Below, piece by piece: positions 10,301 through 23,100 of a stretch of 64,000 nt of DNA. Both the position numbers and the translations under genes were made by a program. The DNA is from Agelas oroides (Eukaryota > Porifera > Demospongiae > Agelasida > Agelasidae). Under the pieces are notes generated by a model, which was not told the origin of the DNA, searched no databases, and saw only the letters and a list, made by a program, of their open reading frames with translations. The DNA lies in assembly GCA_949130485.1 (NCBI GenBank), contig OX422204.1, positions 6,851,478 through 6,915,477 of the forward strand. Reading direction: 5' to 3'. Numbering within the stretch: the stretch's first letter is position 1; each line of letters opens with the position of its first letter.

Positions 10301-12738
10301 GTAAACAGTCTCCACATGCCTCCACACTCATAATAAACTCCAACACTAGAGCTTGGTTAATGTATGTACATAATATAGCTGGCTGGTTGATGTGTGTTTT
10401 TGTTGAGCCGTTCAACATTGACAATGTAGGCAGAGGCACTGACTTCCATTACCGTATACAATGACTGATAGTTTCATTACTCAATCCACTTTCTCTCTCT
10501 CAGATGCTCAACAATCCAGTGACACAGTTCCACCACATGCACCAGACAGCAAGGTACTCATGTAGTAGTGACTGTGTGGCTGTGTATACATGTGTACACA
10601 CCCACAGTCATTTAGTGTTGCCATGACAACATGGCATTCTGTGTTCCTACCTATCCACTGACACTCAACATTGTACATGGATGACCGAGCAGCTCCAAGA
10701 AAGGTCCCCCCCAAAAAACCTCAATTAGATTGTAGTAACTAGGGTCTTCCCCCCAACAACTGTGCCAGTGTTGGAGTAGTCTCGTGCCCAGACTCCACCC
10801 TCTCACGAGGAAAAGGGTCTGGTGACTATTGAGCGTTTTGGTTGTGCCGAGTCAGCAGTACCAAATTTTGAACAAGCCAATGCTCACATACTTTTCCTCT
10901 TTTGATGTAGTCTTTTGATTTCATGGGCTAGCTTGCATGACATAGCATTGGCTTGTTCAGAATTGATGACACAACCAAGGCTGAAGCATTCAACAGTCAC
11001 CAGACTCTTTTCCTTGTGAGAGGGCAGAGTCTGGGCACAAGACTAGTATTAGAGAAGTGCCTACAATAATGTATTTACAGTCTGCCACTCAATGTTCCCA
11101 CTGTCATGACAGTAAACAAGCAGTATCCACATACGTCATGTACATGGTCCTGGAGTACATAATGGGGTGAGCCTGGGTGAGCCTCAACTATACACTTATT
11201 CGCTTGCTTGCTTGCAGCCACCTATTGTAAATCCTATTATGCAAAACAAACACAAAAATACTTATGTCAATTAAGATATTGCATAGCCATCAAGCACTGT
11301 TTTCCAAGGCTTGTTGGTAAACAAGTACGTGGAGTGAACTATACTATACAAATATAATAATTACATGTCCCATTATAATTATGTACACAAGACGAGATTC
11401 ATTAGTACAGATGTACATTGTGTGTTAGAAGGTAAAAACCATTGTGTTTATGTTCCATTTATTGGTGGACAATAGTATAGGTGAAGCTACACCCTGCTCC
11501 TCCCTGGGGAATCTTGAACCTACAGGTTCTGAGAGCATCTTGGGGGTGTGGTTTCACTTGAAAACATGCATGTACTAGGAGTGTAACCCACCTCATTGGT
11601 TGTGTGTGACGTACTTCAAAGATGGAACCCGTAGGATTCAAAATGCTCTAGGAAGGAGCAAGACATGGCCTTCCCTATTACCTACTAACACACAAAGCAT
11701 GTAGCACACATTACTTGTGCTCATGGCTGATACCTTGTTCCTCTCTCTCTCCCCCAGTCTCTGCTGCTCCACCCACACTCCAGACTGAGGTGGAGGAGAG
11801 CGGCCGACCTCCCAGTAGCAATGTCAGAACACCACATAGTGAGGATTGGGAGCACCATCTACTGTGGTGGGGGGTACACAGACAAGATTGACACATCCAG
11901 GCAGGTGTTCCAATACAATCCCAATCAAGACACGTGGTCACAACTTCCTATTTGCCCCACTCTTGAGTTTGGTCTCACCCAGCTGGATGGAAAGCTAGTG
12001 ACAGTGGGAGGTCGCAGAATTGATCAGTCCATCCCCATCAATGATGTTTACGTATTTCAAGACTCTGAAACATGGGAGAACTCCATCATCCCACCCCTGC
12101 CCACAGCTCGCTTTTACCCAACAGCATTCAATTACAAATCAACACTCATTGTCAGTGGAGGCTTCACTCAATGGGACACTGACAGTAAACTCAGGACTCG
12201 TACCAGTGCAGTGGAGGTGTTTCAAACCAAGACGTACCAGTGGTACCATGCTGAGCCTCTACCAGTTGCACACGATAGCATGTCATGTGCCATTGTTAAT
12301 GACACATGTTATCTCATTGGAGGGACCACTGGTTATGCATCCAGACAAGCTTATTGTACATCAGTATCCAACCTGATCTCACGAGCCCTCCCACCTGACC
12401 ATCCAGAGACCAGCAGTACCCCCCAAGCCTCCCCCTCACCACCCACATGGCAAGTCCTACCTGAGTGTCCACTTTCTTACTTCACTGCAGCAGAGCTGGG
12501 AGGTTGCCTCCTGGCTACTGGAGGGAAGGATGACAGTGAGTCCCCATCTTCAGCAGTCCACATGTACTCTCCCAGCACCAACTCATGGGTGAGGATATCC
12601 AGTGGGGATCTACCAGTACCACGATTCGCAGCTGCTGCAACACAGTTGGAAGGGGGAGAAGTCATCTTTGTGGGGGGATACATTAAACTAGACAGCCCTC
12701 CCACCATAACTGTTTTCATTGTCTTCATTGAACAGTGA
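7387..12738 (+). CDS. Gene B: death-SH2-kelch signalling protein
   Basis: Seven exons: 7387-7396, 8231-8290, 9287-9587, 9737-10108, 10193-10300, 10504-10553, 11758-12738. Phases match at every join, giving about 626 residues. Approximate order: acidic leader, death domain 32-122, SH2 148-240 (WYHTG, FLVRES with the binding Arg, AHFPIE), proline-rich linker with PPVPVPRRR (a likely SH3 ligand), and a kelch propeller 301-626 with six GG motifs. From family knowledge this is an intracellular adaptor joining a death-fold interaction to phosphotyrosine recognition; partners are unknown. The start is the only ATG that splices in phase to exon 2. One oddity: the death exon carries one base too many in an A run at 9373-9376, so the frame holds only if that base is dropped. 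This is either a sequencing error or a real lesion. Confidence 0.87.
7980..8080. mobile_element. TAGYCTCG hairpin element in gene B intron 1
   Basis: A palindrome of 101 bp from TAGCCTCGTCCCC to GGGGACGAGGCTA, with a nested ATATCGGAGCCCG stem. It is flanked by a perfect 9-bp duplication GGTCAACCA (7971-7979, 8081-8089). Confidence 0.9.
8348..8446. mobile_element. TAGYCTCG element in gene B intron 2
   Basis: The ends TAGCCTCGTTCCCAGG and CCTGGGAACGAGGCTA are flanked by a perfect 9-bp duplication ACAATCATT. The centre (CGCGCGCG, GCTTTTCCG) is unrelated to the other members. Confidence 0.9.
8557..8649. mobile_element. TAGYCTCG hairpin element in gene B intron 2
   Basis: A 93-bp palindrome with a long stem around CTCGCAGCTGTGGAG. 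Flanks GTCAGGGGG and GTCAGAAGG match at 7 of 9 positions. The left end is mutated to TTGCCTTG. Confidence 0.8.
9000..9240. repeat. Diverged tandem duplication in gene B intron 2
   Basis: Two units of about 130 bp share TGTCCACTAACTATG / TGTTTACTAACTGTG and AACAAGTATGCTCAAAT. No coding content. Confidence 0.6.
9287..9587 (+). CDS. Gene B exon: death domain
   Basis: The acceptor TTCAG ends at 9286 and the donor GTAAGT starts at 9588. Before the A run it reads KWRNIGTALRLK and after it SDVLESIQVG, WLKRNYNV, GEPTWQRLVEAV and MAVARDIARRH, a typical six-helix death fold. The two halves lie in different frames; removing one A of AAAA at 9373-9376 restores continuity and the phase-1 exon end. Confidence 0.85.
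9737..10108 (+). CDS. Gene B exon: SH2 domain
   Basis: The acceptor CCACAG ends at 9736 and the donor GTGAGT starts at 10109, phase 1 to 1. It contains VWYHTGIIRKTAEERL, CFLVRESE, AHFPIERK and LSYPC, all in SH2 order with the critical Arg present. Confidence 0.95.
10193..10300 (+). CDS. Gene B exon: proline-rich linker
   Basis: A 108-nt exon, phase 1 to 1, encoding PPPVTSQTTIPPVPVPRRR. The P-x-x-P-x-R pattern fits a class II SH3-binding site. Being symmetrical, it could be skipped without frameshift. It is followed by the 17-residue exon 10504-10553. Confidence 0.8.
10777..11045. mobile_element. TAGYCTCG-family element in gene B intron
   Basis: The orthologous partner of 2211-2486, with flanks GTGTTGGAG and GTATTAGAG and ends TAGTCTCGTGCCCAG / CTGGGCACAAGACTA. 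Confidence 0.85.
11046..11757 (+). other. Gene B intron before the kelch exon
   Basis: No exon is seen. The 3' end is a TC-rich polypyrimidine tract ending CCCCCAG. Confidence 0.5.
11758..12738 (+). CDS. Gene B terminal exon: kelch propeller
   Basis: A 981-nt exon with six kelch GG motifs (CGGGY, VTVGG, IVSGG, YLIGG, LATGG, IFVGG) and a TGA stop at 12736-12738. It is highly similar to 3127-4107 and of identical length. Confidence 0.93.
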   Translation, partial: SLLLHPHSRLRWRRAADLPVAMSEHHIVRIGSTIYCGGGYTDKIDTSRQVFQYNPNQDTWSQLPICPTLEFGLTQLDGKLVTVGGRRIDQSIPINDVYVFQDSETWENSIIPPLPTARFYPTAFNYKSTLIVSGGFTQWDTDSKLRTRTSAVEVFQTKTYQWYHAEPLPVAHDSMSCAIVNDTCYLIGGTTGYASRQAYCTSVSNLISRALPPDHPETSSTPQASPSPPTWQVLPECPLSYFTAAELGGCLLATGGKDDSESPSSAVHMYSPSTNSWVRISSGDLPVPRFAAAATQLEGGEVIFVGGYIKLDSPPTITVFIVFIEQ

Positions 12739-14149
12739 GGAACTGCGTAGCACTTCCATCAAACAATTCACGCACAATTCAGTTCACTACACATCTCAAG
12801 ACAGCCACAGTACTTGGTGAGGTGGAACTTAATTTCCTCACAGAGCTTCTCACTCTCACATGTATGGCTTTATTGTAGCTGTTGTGTACACTCGTACACA
12901 CTTGTGTACACTCGTACTTGTTGACAAGTTTATGAATAATGTAAACAAAATTGAATTTCTCTTTTTGTAACACATTTCACTCCATACACATGTACATGTC
13001 ACATACAATGTGATTAATCCAAGTTCAATTTCATGATACCAACATGTAATAAGTCTGAACCAGTTTTATGCTCTGTTCGGAGGTGTACTGCTCACTGGAA
13101 GACTGCCAGTAAACACACGACCCATGTAATAAGTCTGAACCAGTTTTATGTTCTGTTCGGAGGTGTACTGCTCACTGGAAGACTGCCAGTAAACACACGA
13201 CTCGTGTAATAAGTCTGAACCAGTTTTATGTTCTGTTCGGAGGTGTACTGCTCACTGGAAGACTGCCAGTAAACACACGACTCGTGTAATAAGTCTGAAC
13301 CAGTTCTATGCTCTGTTCGGAGGTGTACTGCTCACTGGAAGACTGCCAGTAAACACACGACCCATGTAATAAGTCTAAACCAGTTTTATGCCATGGGATG
13401 ATAAAACCACTTGTTGGACTGTACACAACTGACAAAGATCAGATTTTCACAATGTGTCAGCTTTTACTTATTGACGTTAACAATTTGAAAGTGGACCAGA
13501 AATGTCAACTATGTGCAGTCCAACATTATCATCCACGGGACTATCTCAGTGATCATATTTTGAGTCACTTTGGACAAAGTACCTTCTAGTGCAATGGTCA
13601 ACTACTTGTTGGACTTAACTGACATTTTAAGTACACTGTTTCTTGTTGGTGCATACCAATTTAAAGTTTACTGGCAAAAAGAGTGACACTCTTTGTCAGC
13701 TGTGTGCAGTCCATTTGTTGATCATATTGTCCCTTCAGACAGAGTCTTGCTAGCTCCATAACCAGTGAATGTCCTGGATAGACAGCTGTCAATATGGGTA
13801 ATCAACACATTACTACATTAAAAAATTGATTGTTGCAAAGAACAAGCTGGTCCCACAAGCTAGACCCAACCAACCACAGCACATCAGTATCATGCACAAA
13901 TTCATGGTTGAGTCTTGTTCCCAGGCTGTTCCCACCTCCAGTCTGGGAACGTGGGGCTAGTTGTGAGACTAGGACCAAGCTATATGCTAGAAGGGGCCAA
14001 ACAATTTTAGACACCTACCTTGCAAAGAAATTTTAATATAACATTTATTGATTGACCAAACAACCACAAATTACTAGCTACATAATATTAATACTATGTA
14101 CACATAATATAAAGTGCTAGTACAGTGAATTGTTAAGTGTATTGGCACG
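12739..14149. other. Convergent 3' ends of gene B and PA2G4
   Basis: It holds both 3' UTRs, the 80-bp array and a TAGYCTCG-like inverted motif near 13913-13960. On the - strand an AATAAA (complement of 14044-14049) lies about 100 bp past the PA2G4 stop. Confidence 0.6.
13050..13390. repeat. 80-bp minisatellite, four and a half units
   Basis: Unit includes AATAAGTCTGAACCAG and TGTTCGGAGGTGTACTG. It lies between gene B and PA2G4 and is absent from the gene A copy, so it expanded in one paralogue only. Confidence 0.9.
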
Positions 14150-17100
14150 CTAGCTTGCTGAGTCTGATGTAGCTTCAGTCGTCTTTGTGTCTTGTGCGTC
14201 CTCTTCCACTGTCTTGTCCCCTTCTGCCAACTTAACACCTTCTCCTGGTTTTCCCTAGCAACAAATAGAGGTTGCTTAGCAACAAGGAACCACAAATGTA
14301 CAGATAGAAAGATCTCTCTCCCCTCAACCAGTACAGATGGTTTCTAAATGTCAATTAAGCGTCCTACTTCCAGATGACAAATGCATGATCAAGAGGCAGC
14401 TGTACAGTGGACCTTTCAATCAGCACACTTGACATAGTACTTCCTGGCCTTTATTTAGCACATAGCTGCACTGAACACAGAGCCCAGCTGACACTTGCCT
14501 TTCAAAAGTGAAGCCATGCCATGTGGAAACTATCTATACATACATACACAGTGGTGGAGGAGGGAGCGTTCAACATCACACATCCACTCATCCACACATC
14601 CTCTGTCACACATCCCACAACAGAGCCCCTCTGTCACACTCCACCTCTCACACACATCCCACAACAGAGCCACTCTGTTCACACATCCACCTCATACACA
14701 CACCCCACAACAGAGCCTCTCTGTCACACTCCACCTCTCACACACACACACCCCACAATAGAGCCCCTCTGTCACACTCCACCTCTCACACACATCCCAC
14801 AACAGAGCCCTTCTGTCACACATCCACCTCTCACACACACCCCACAATAGAGCCTCTCTGTCACACCCACACAAGCACATACCAGGACGGTCACACATAC
14901 CTTCTTTTTCTTCTTCTTGTTTTTTCGTGTGGTAGAGGAGACCAAAATGGCCTACACAAAGAAAGATGTACCAAGACAGTGACTACAGGTCATGTCCCCT
15001 CAGTAAATTGTCTGTGCTAAAAGAGGGTCTGGTGTTTGAGTGACTTCTCTTGTCACACAAGGTGGGCCACTTTCCAATTTGAGAGCTCAAATCAGAGGGC
15101 CTGGGAGAGGCTATTAGACTATCTCACCTTTAGATCAGGATCTTTTAATGTCACAGAGGAGCTGATGACTTCTTGATCAAATGGTCCATTTGTGATCCTG
15201 CATAACACAGTGTAACACAGAGAGATCACTATACAATAATGTGTCAACACTGTAATACAATGTAACACAGCATAATATAATCACTTTGAAACCATGTGCA
15301 GTCAGACGAAGATGATGTTTCCTCACTCCACACTCGGATGGGGAAAGAAGGTTTGTCATCATTCTGCACTTCACAGCTTCCTAGTAGACCCCATCCAAGA
15401 GGAGAGGGTCTGGTGACAAACTGTCTCCTCAAGCTTCATTAAGTTAACTGCTTTTAGAATGAAATTTCTGACTATCATCTCACATTGTAGCAAAAACCCT
15501 TCAGCTGCAATGCCGGATGACTGGGTGGGGCCTTGGCTACATTAGCATGATGACACGACACTTTGTGTACAAAGCTGGCAGCTCCACTTAACTACGAATT
15601 TCAACAAAGCCTAAGAAAATTGGTTGAAGTCACCAGAACCTCTCTTCTCAGATGCAGTCTGAAAATGCGACTGTGTTTTACACTTAGTGGTGTGTGGAAG
15701 TCAGACCCTGCCGCTCACCTCTGAGGTCCATTAGGCATTAGCAGAACAGTGAACTTGAACTGTGCCACCAACTCACCTGGACATGAAAAGAAAGAGAACG
15801 CACAAATGTTACATTCTAAAGAAGGCAGTTTACTGCAGTAAGTTAGGGAGTTTTGGCAACCAATGATCTGTTGCCGACTGAAATCTCTCATTCTTTGGAA
15901 GAGGACAAAGATTGGTAGAAATCTACACCTAAAATGTCCCGTGTGACCGTCTTGTGTAGCAATCAAACGGTTGTGTGTTTTGATTACATCATTGCATTCA
16001 AAGTGCTGTAATGCCGAACTTCTGTTAAGGGGGGGACTCTCATGCACTTCAGAGATGTATGAATATCTGATACACCTATGAAGTGCTTATGAGCCCCACC
16101 CCCAACAGAAGCTCAGTAATACAGCACTTCCCACAGCAACTTTTCACCATCCCGACCGAGGCATACTGTTGACTCCCCCCCCCCCCCCCCCCCCAACCCC
16201 AAGAGGTACTTAACCCTGACCATTAATATTCAACTCTGATGCATGAGTGAATGAGTCCAGTCGTGCAGCGACGGACCTTACCTTCTTTCTCGTACAGCAC
16301 ATTATAGGGTTCCACTAAATGATGATTGAGACACTCGACCACACCCATTCTTGCCTTGCCCTCCTCCTCACATGCTCTAATTAAGAGAAAGAGTAAAATT
16401 ATGCACATGCTCTAATTAAGAGAAATGTCAAAATTACATACATGCTCTAATTTAGAGAAACAGAGTAAAATTATGTACAGACCATCTCAACTACCATAAG
16501 TCAAAGGACGTCAAAGACAGTCAATAAATGGACAACATTACCAATTACAAATTGGCAAAATGTTAAAAGCCTCAAATTTAAAGAATTTCTTTGTATCCAA
16601 ACAACCAAATAAAAACCACACAGCCACCACCTTAATTACGAAAACAAGAGCACACCATGATGTCATTGAGGTGAGCCTGAGTGACACTGTGCAGTCAACT
16701 GGAACCTTTTGCTTGTACATTACAAACATACACTTACATACATACAATGTACACTGTATGTATGCGTGTACAGTTCTGTAATTCCATACCTAAGTAATTA
16801 CCATATTGGGAGATTACGGTAATAACCATATCTTTTCGAATACACGCCGCCCTTGAATAGTCACTGCCCTCGAATAGTAGCTGCGGCTAGTATATGCAGC
16901 ACACGCACACGTATGCGAATAATTTAAGACGACGGTAAACAGGCTAGCACTAGGGCTGTTTGTGTTGTACAACTCCTTTCCATGGCTGACACCAGGACTG
17001 AGAGGCTGCACAGTACTACTGACAGCGTTTAACAGTCATCACTGTACAGCTTGTACGTTACGTACCTTATCCAGCTGCCGTTGATGTATGCGGGTTTTCC

Positions 17101-20100
17101 GAAGAAATAAACGCTGCCCTCGAATAGTAGCCGCACAAAAACGAGCAGTGAAAAAATAGCCGTGGCGTCTCATCGAAGAAATGCAGTATATACACAGTCA
17201 TGCATTGTATATATACACACAATTTTGGGATTGTCGGCTAAATATTGACATTGTCATGACAAGAAGTCCAGCCCTTCTACCACAAGACCGTTGCTTGTGA
17301 ATTGCCATCAAGTATTACAAAAACACGTAGTAGGTCACCATGCATGTTGGAGCTTGGCGGCGCATGTGACATTCTGCACTAATTCGGCACATACATATGT
17401 ATATGTATATGCATGGTTTTGTGCGTTGCTATAGAAACACTTGTACTTAGAAGCAAGAGGCTTACCTTAGTGAGAACGGCATTACAGTGAATTTATTACA
17501 TACTTCACTAAAGAAAGCTGCAGACAGGGGTGTTAAGGGGTGGAAGCGAGGGGGAGGAAGGGAGGAGGAGGGGAGGGGGTGGAAACGAGGGGGAGGAAGG
17601 GAAGAGGAAGGGAGGAGAAAGCGAGGAGAAAGGGAGAAAGAGGTTGAAAGAGGGAAAGGGAAATCATGTCGCTATTCTGTATAATGTTCTAATTAATGCT
17701 CACCTCGTGAAGCCTTCATTTTGAGGTTATAGACCTCTTCTGTCCTCTTGAATATTGTTGTTCGAGTGTCCAACTGACGTGTCTGGAGTCAAGGGAGGAG
17801 AGGTGAGGGAGGAGGAGAGGGAAGAGGAGAGAGAGGGAAGGAAGAGAGAAGGAAGGGCAAGAAGAAAGGAAGGGGAAAAAGATGGTTAGAAGATTGAGAA
17901 GGAAAGGATCTTTCACTTGCGCCAATCAACATGACCTCATACATATATATGTGTGGTTGCAGTCAGACTGATATGACATATTCCTCACGTACTCCATAAT
18001 CAGATGTGGAAAGAAGGCTTATCATTCTGCAACGCTATTGGTCAGAATACCATCACATCAGTACTGTTTACTCAACGTCAAGTCATTTATCCAAACGTTA
18101 CTCATCTAAAAACCCACAAACAACGATATTCATTTAACTTCAGTAACATCTGTTTGCACTAATGAAGAAAACAGGCTCACATTCTCACACTCCACACACC
18201 CTCACACCCTCACACCAGACCTTTCCTTCTCCTGTGCTCATGAGGATGTCCACAACGTACGCCTCATGTAACTCAAACTCGCACGTCTTGAGTTCTCGTC
18301 TGAGAAAGAATGCAGCAGGGAGCAGAAGGCAGACGGGAGAGAGAGAAATAGAGGACAAACGCACTTATATCTGTGGCAGTCCCAGAGAGAAATTGAACAT
18401 TATACCATTGTGGAGTTCAAGGGGTCGGGCTCACATAGTTCAAGGGGTGGGGCTCATGTAGTTCAAGGGGTGGGGCTCACGTAGTTCGAGGGGTGGGGCT
18501 CATGTAGTTCAAGTGTATCACCATGTATGAGTCCAAAGCTCTGTACTGCTAAACTTTCATTAAAGATGAGCTCATACGCACATTGTCATATCTGATGCGT
18601 CTAAAACATGCATGAGCCCCACCCCTTAACAAAAGTTATACCATAGCACTTTGAACATAGTGATGAACTTGAAATATGCAATGAAATGTTATTTGGTTTC
18701 TATCCAGGACTACCAGATTAAAAACACTGCATAACACGTAATTACTACGTATGATCCAATTTAACATAAGAAATTCAATGTATTTACGCTTTTCCAATTT
18801 AATGACTGAAGTCAACCTCCAACCTTTGTGGCCTTCCTACCAGTCTCACAAACAGGTGCACTTTCTTCATAGTTCGGCGAAGTTTGTGCACAATTCCAGG
18901 AAAAAACAGCTACTGTATAGCCAGAAATATTGGCGGTCTTTAAATTTGGCGGTTTGGTCCCAAACCAACCATAAAAAAATCTGGTGGAATTTAAATTTGG
19001 CGGTGGCGTCTCAGGTACATTTATCAAGGAGCGTTGTCGTCTCTCGCTTGAGGTACTTGAACAAAGCCATGAGTTCGAAAATTTACAAGATATAAAACTG
19101 GCAGCATGCTAGTGCCAAGCTAGCTACATATACAGCCGCATAGAGGGGCGCCGGACAGGCTACATGCATTACATCATTACATGTTTGCGTACGTACGAAA
19201 TAACATTGGCAGATTTTAATTTGGCGGTTTCAACCCTGACCGCCAAACCGCCAAATTTAATTCCCCATAAGAACCACAATACTAGTGAAACACACACATG
19301 AAGGCCTACTCTCTCAACCTAGGTAAGTGTTTAGCTGGTTTTTCTTAGAATTGTGTGTAGAATCAAAATATGTGGAAACAGGAAGGGGAGCTTTTGCAAG
19401 CCTTATAAGTGTATAGCTGTCTTTTCCTAGAATTGTGTACAGACCTAGTCAATCTGTAGCCAAAGAAGGCAGTAGCAAGCTAGCTTGATGTATGGTCTGG
19501 AATGCATACTAAGCTACCTAAGTGTATAGCTGTCTTTTCCTTGAATCATGTGCATACCTCAAACTCTGCAACTGCTAAAGGCAGTATCAAGTGTCCTTTG
19601 CTACCTAGGTAAGTGTATAGCTGTCTTTTCCTCGAATTGTGTACATACCTTGTCAAACTCTTGCACACCAATGAAGGCTGCACCAAGAGCTAGACAAGTG
19701 TATACAGTACAGCCGGAAATTTTGATGCAACATAAGATCTAATTTTATGTAAGAAATCCAATTTCGGGATTTACGATGAATCCAATCTAACGTAAGGTCA
19801 CAATCTAATTATTTTTTAAGCTTACGTAGAATTAGAATAATTATGGTAACTGTACATGGACCTGACAGCCTCCACCCTCTCCCCTCACACCCTCACACTC
19901 TTCACACCCTCACACCCTCACCTCTGTTGTTCTGAAGGGTTAAGGATGATAATCTTGTCAGTTTCGTACGTGTTCTTCTTGAGCTGCTGACTCATCATCC
20001 CCTCCACAGTGTTACAACTGAACTCATTCGCTACTCTCTGCATGGCGTCCGTCACTGCCATGTTCTGCAGGGGTCAAAGTACACCACACAAAGTATTGTG

Positions 20101-23100
20101 TAAATAAAATGGTACGAAACAGTAGGCACAGTTAACACTGTTGCTAAGCTCATGTACATAATAGCGATTGCTTGGGTACCACGACATCTGGCAAGGGTCA
20201 CACACAATGGCCTATCCTGTTCTCCTCCCCCCTCACCCTTCCTTCTGTTCTCCTCCACCCTCACCCTTCCTTCTGTTCTCCTCCCCCCCTCACCCTTCCT
20301 TCTGTTCTCCTCCCCCCTCACCCTTCCTTCTGTTCTCCTCCACCCTCACCCTTCCTTCTGTTCTCCTCCACCCTCACCCTTCCTTCTGTTCTCCTCCACC
20401 CTCACCCTTCCTTCTGTTCTCCTCCACCCTCACCCTTCCTTCTGTTCTCCTCCCCCCCCTCACCCTTCCTTCTGTTCTCCTCCACCCTCACCCTTCCTTC
20501 TGTTCTCCTCCACCCTCACCCTTCCTTCTGTTCTCCTCCACCCTCACCTTTCCTTCTGTTCTCCTCCCCCCTCACCCTTCCTTTTGTTCTCCTCCACCCT
20601 CACCCTTCCTTCTGTTCTCCTCCACCCTCACCCTTCCTTCTGTTCTCCTCACCCTTTATCTCACAACAGATGCTACCTCTCCCCCCCTTTCTCCTCCCCC
20701 CTCCCCCTCCACCCTTTTCCCTCCCCCTCACCTCTCCTCCAGGTACAACCATTCTGTGAGCAATCTCTGAAGCAATGTAACCTGCCTGGATGACGTCGGC
20801 ATGGCGACCAGTCACCTTACTATCCTGTGTTGGAAGGTTCATTTCAACATACTTTGAATGTCGTTGCAGTGAGAATATATCCCACAGCCTACAACATTCA
20901 AATCATGTCATACAACAATCATGCCTTTTGAAAATGAAAGGACGTTTTCTGTCATCCCCTGACAAGAACTAAAGCATTTTTCAGAGTTTGCAAATTATCT
21001 GACCCGGTAACGGTTTATTCAGTTCTTTTACAGGAGCCAGCCGACCACTCTTTGCATCCGATCACATGATCTTCAACCAATCATACTCTTTGTATGGCCA
21101 TTGAACAATCAATCTACTAAAATATCGCTTGAGGACACTCATTCCCACTTCCTCCCTCCTCCCCCCTCTCTCTCAGTTGACTACCAAAAATCTTACCTTA
21201 GAGCTACCGACAACCATAGTGTGTCCAACAGCAGCAATAAACCCATCCACATGTACCCCCAACTCCCTGAGGGGGAAATACAAAGTTTATGTAGACATGA
21301 CAGACAGACAGGCAGACAGGCACAGGCAGACAGACAAAGGCAGACAGATGGACCACCTACACCTTCACGAGGTCTCCGTTCTTCAAAGTGACAGCAGCGT
21401 CAGATCTCAGTGGTGAGAAGTGACAGACGCAGTTGTTCAGAGACACACAAGTGGGGAACGCAATCCCTGTAAACACAACAACAATCTCAGGAGGCGTTAA
21501 TTAGAACAAACTCCTAGCATGTTACATGCAGTTGGTCCCCATCTCCTGGTCACCCTAGCATATCTGATAAGTTGGCCGAAAACACATCACATGCAGTAGG
21601 TGACTTCACGTAAGGGAGATGTGGTTTGATGTTCACACACATCTATGCAATTCAATAGATTGACATTAATTCTGCACAGTAAAAATGCCGTGTTTTACTT
21701 TTTCCTCCTCTGCTTGATCCTCGACAGCTCCCCTCCTCCCCCCTCATTCCCTTCTACCTTTCTTCATCTCTTTCTCCTTCTTGTACACCTTCTTTGTCTC
21801 CTCCAGGATCATCTGGTCTCCCTTCTCACACAGGTCCACGACTAATGCTCCATCCACACACCCCTCTAGCACATGACGAAGGACTCCTGGGGATGGGGGG
21901 AGAGGGATGGGGGGAGAGGGAAAGGGGGAGGAGGAGAAGGGGAAGAGAGAGGGAGGAGAGGAGAAGGGGAGGAAAAGGGAGGAGAGGAGGAGAAGGTGGG
22001 GAGGGGAAGGAGGAAGAAATTGGAGAGGACACTGTACTCTTCATGGAATCCACTACCAACAGCAGCTGTCAATTCTACTTCCTGTGGGTGGAGTCACATG
22101 ATGTAATAGTGCTGTCAGATTACTTGGTCATGTACTTTGATTGTACTATCCACCAAGTACGAAGCACTGAACTTCCATCAAGAACAAAGCTCACATGCAG
22201 TTTGTAGATACATAATTCTATGAAGCACGTGTAAGCCCTGAAGTTCAGCAACACAGCTCTTCACATGCAATTGAAATAGCTGACAGAACAATTTCTGCAT
22301 GAGAGTGTCACATGAGTCTCGTTCCCAGGCTCACTTCCTCTTCTGGGAACGAGACTACTATCACTAGGCCAGAAGAACCGCTCCGTACCGCTCCAGGTCA
22401 TTCCTGAGTTATTAAAACTGCATTTCTCAGCTTCTTTGTTGATTTACACTCAAGATCCGGCCAGGATCAGCTCACGTTCAACATCTGCAAGCTCTTTCAA
22501 CCAAACCTGCTGGGACATTTTGCAAGCATTTTTTGTCCCACTAAAAGCTTAATGCTCAGATTGTGTGAATATCCTGCGTCAATACAGTGCGTACTGCACC
22601 GTACTCACAACAGTATCCTCTTCAAATTTCCCACTCTCTAGGCATGTCTAGTCCATAATACCATAGATCAGGAAATGTTAAAATAAATTTCACAGTTGAG
22701 ACCAACCGTGAAAATTTAACACGTGAATAAAAAGATTTACGCGGCGATGATGAACGAATAAGCGTGCGTGCATGTCCACACCTACCGAGGTAAATGTCCA
22801 ATCGACGACTACTCCTGACAGCCACAGTGTTACAGCCAGTGATATCTGGCTCTCCTGATACCTGGTAGTAGACTAAACGCTAGGAATGTTCCAGGCGCTG
22901 ATCGTCAACTGTTAAGAAAATTTCGCGGATCGAATGAACCGCAAAAATTTAACACTACGAAATTTTTTATAACGTGCAATCAAGAACCTTGGAAGGGACC
23001 GATCAAGTGATCCCACTTGTATTTCGATGTACAACAAGCAAGCAACTATCCTTGTGTGGTAATAGTTGAATGTTCTCTTGCGACATTCCTTGAGTGCATC

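Noticed and set aside
13050-13390. Regular repeats reminiscent of a CRISPR array
   Set aside because: The units are contiguous without unique spacers, and the locus is eukaryotic; it is a minisatellite.
20152-20793. Long open frames in three + strand registers
   Set aside because: They are translations of the 27-bp pyrimidine minisatellite inside a PA2G4 intron.
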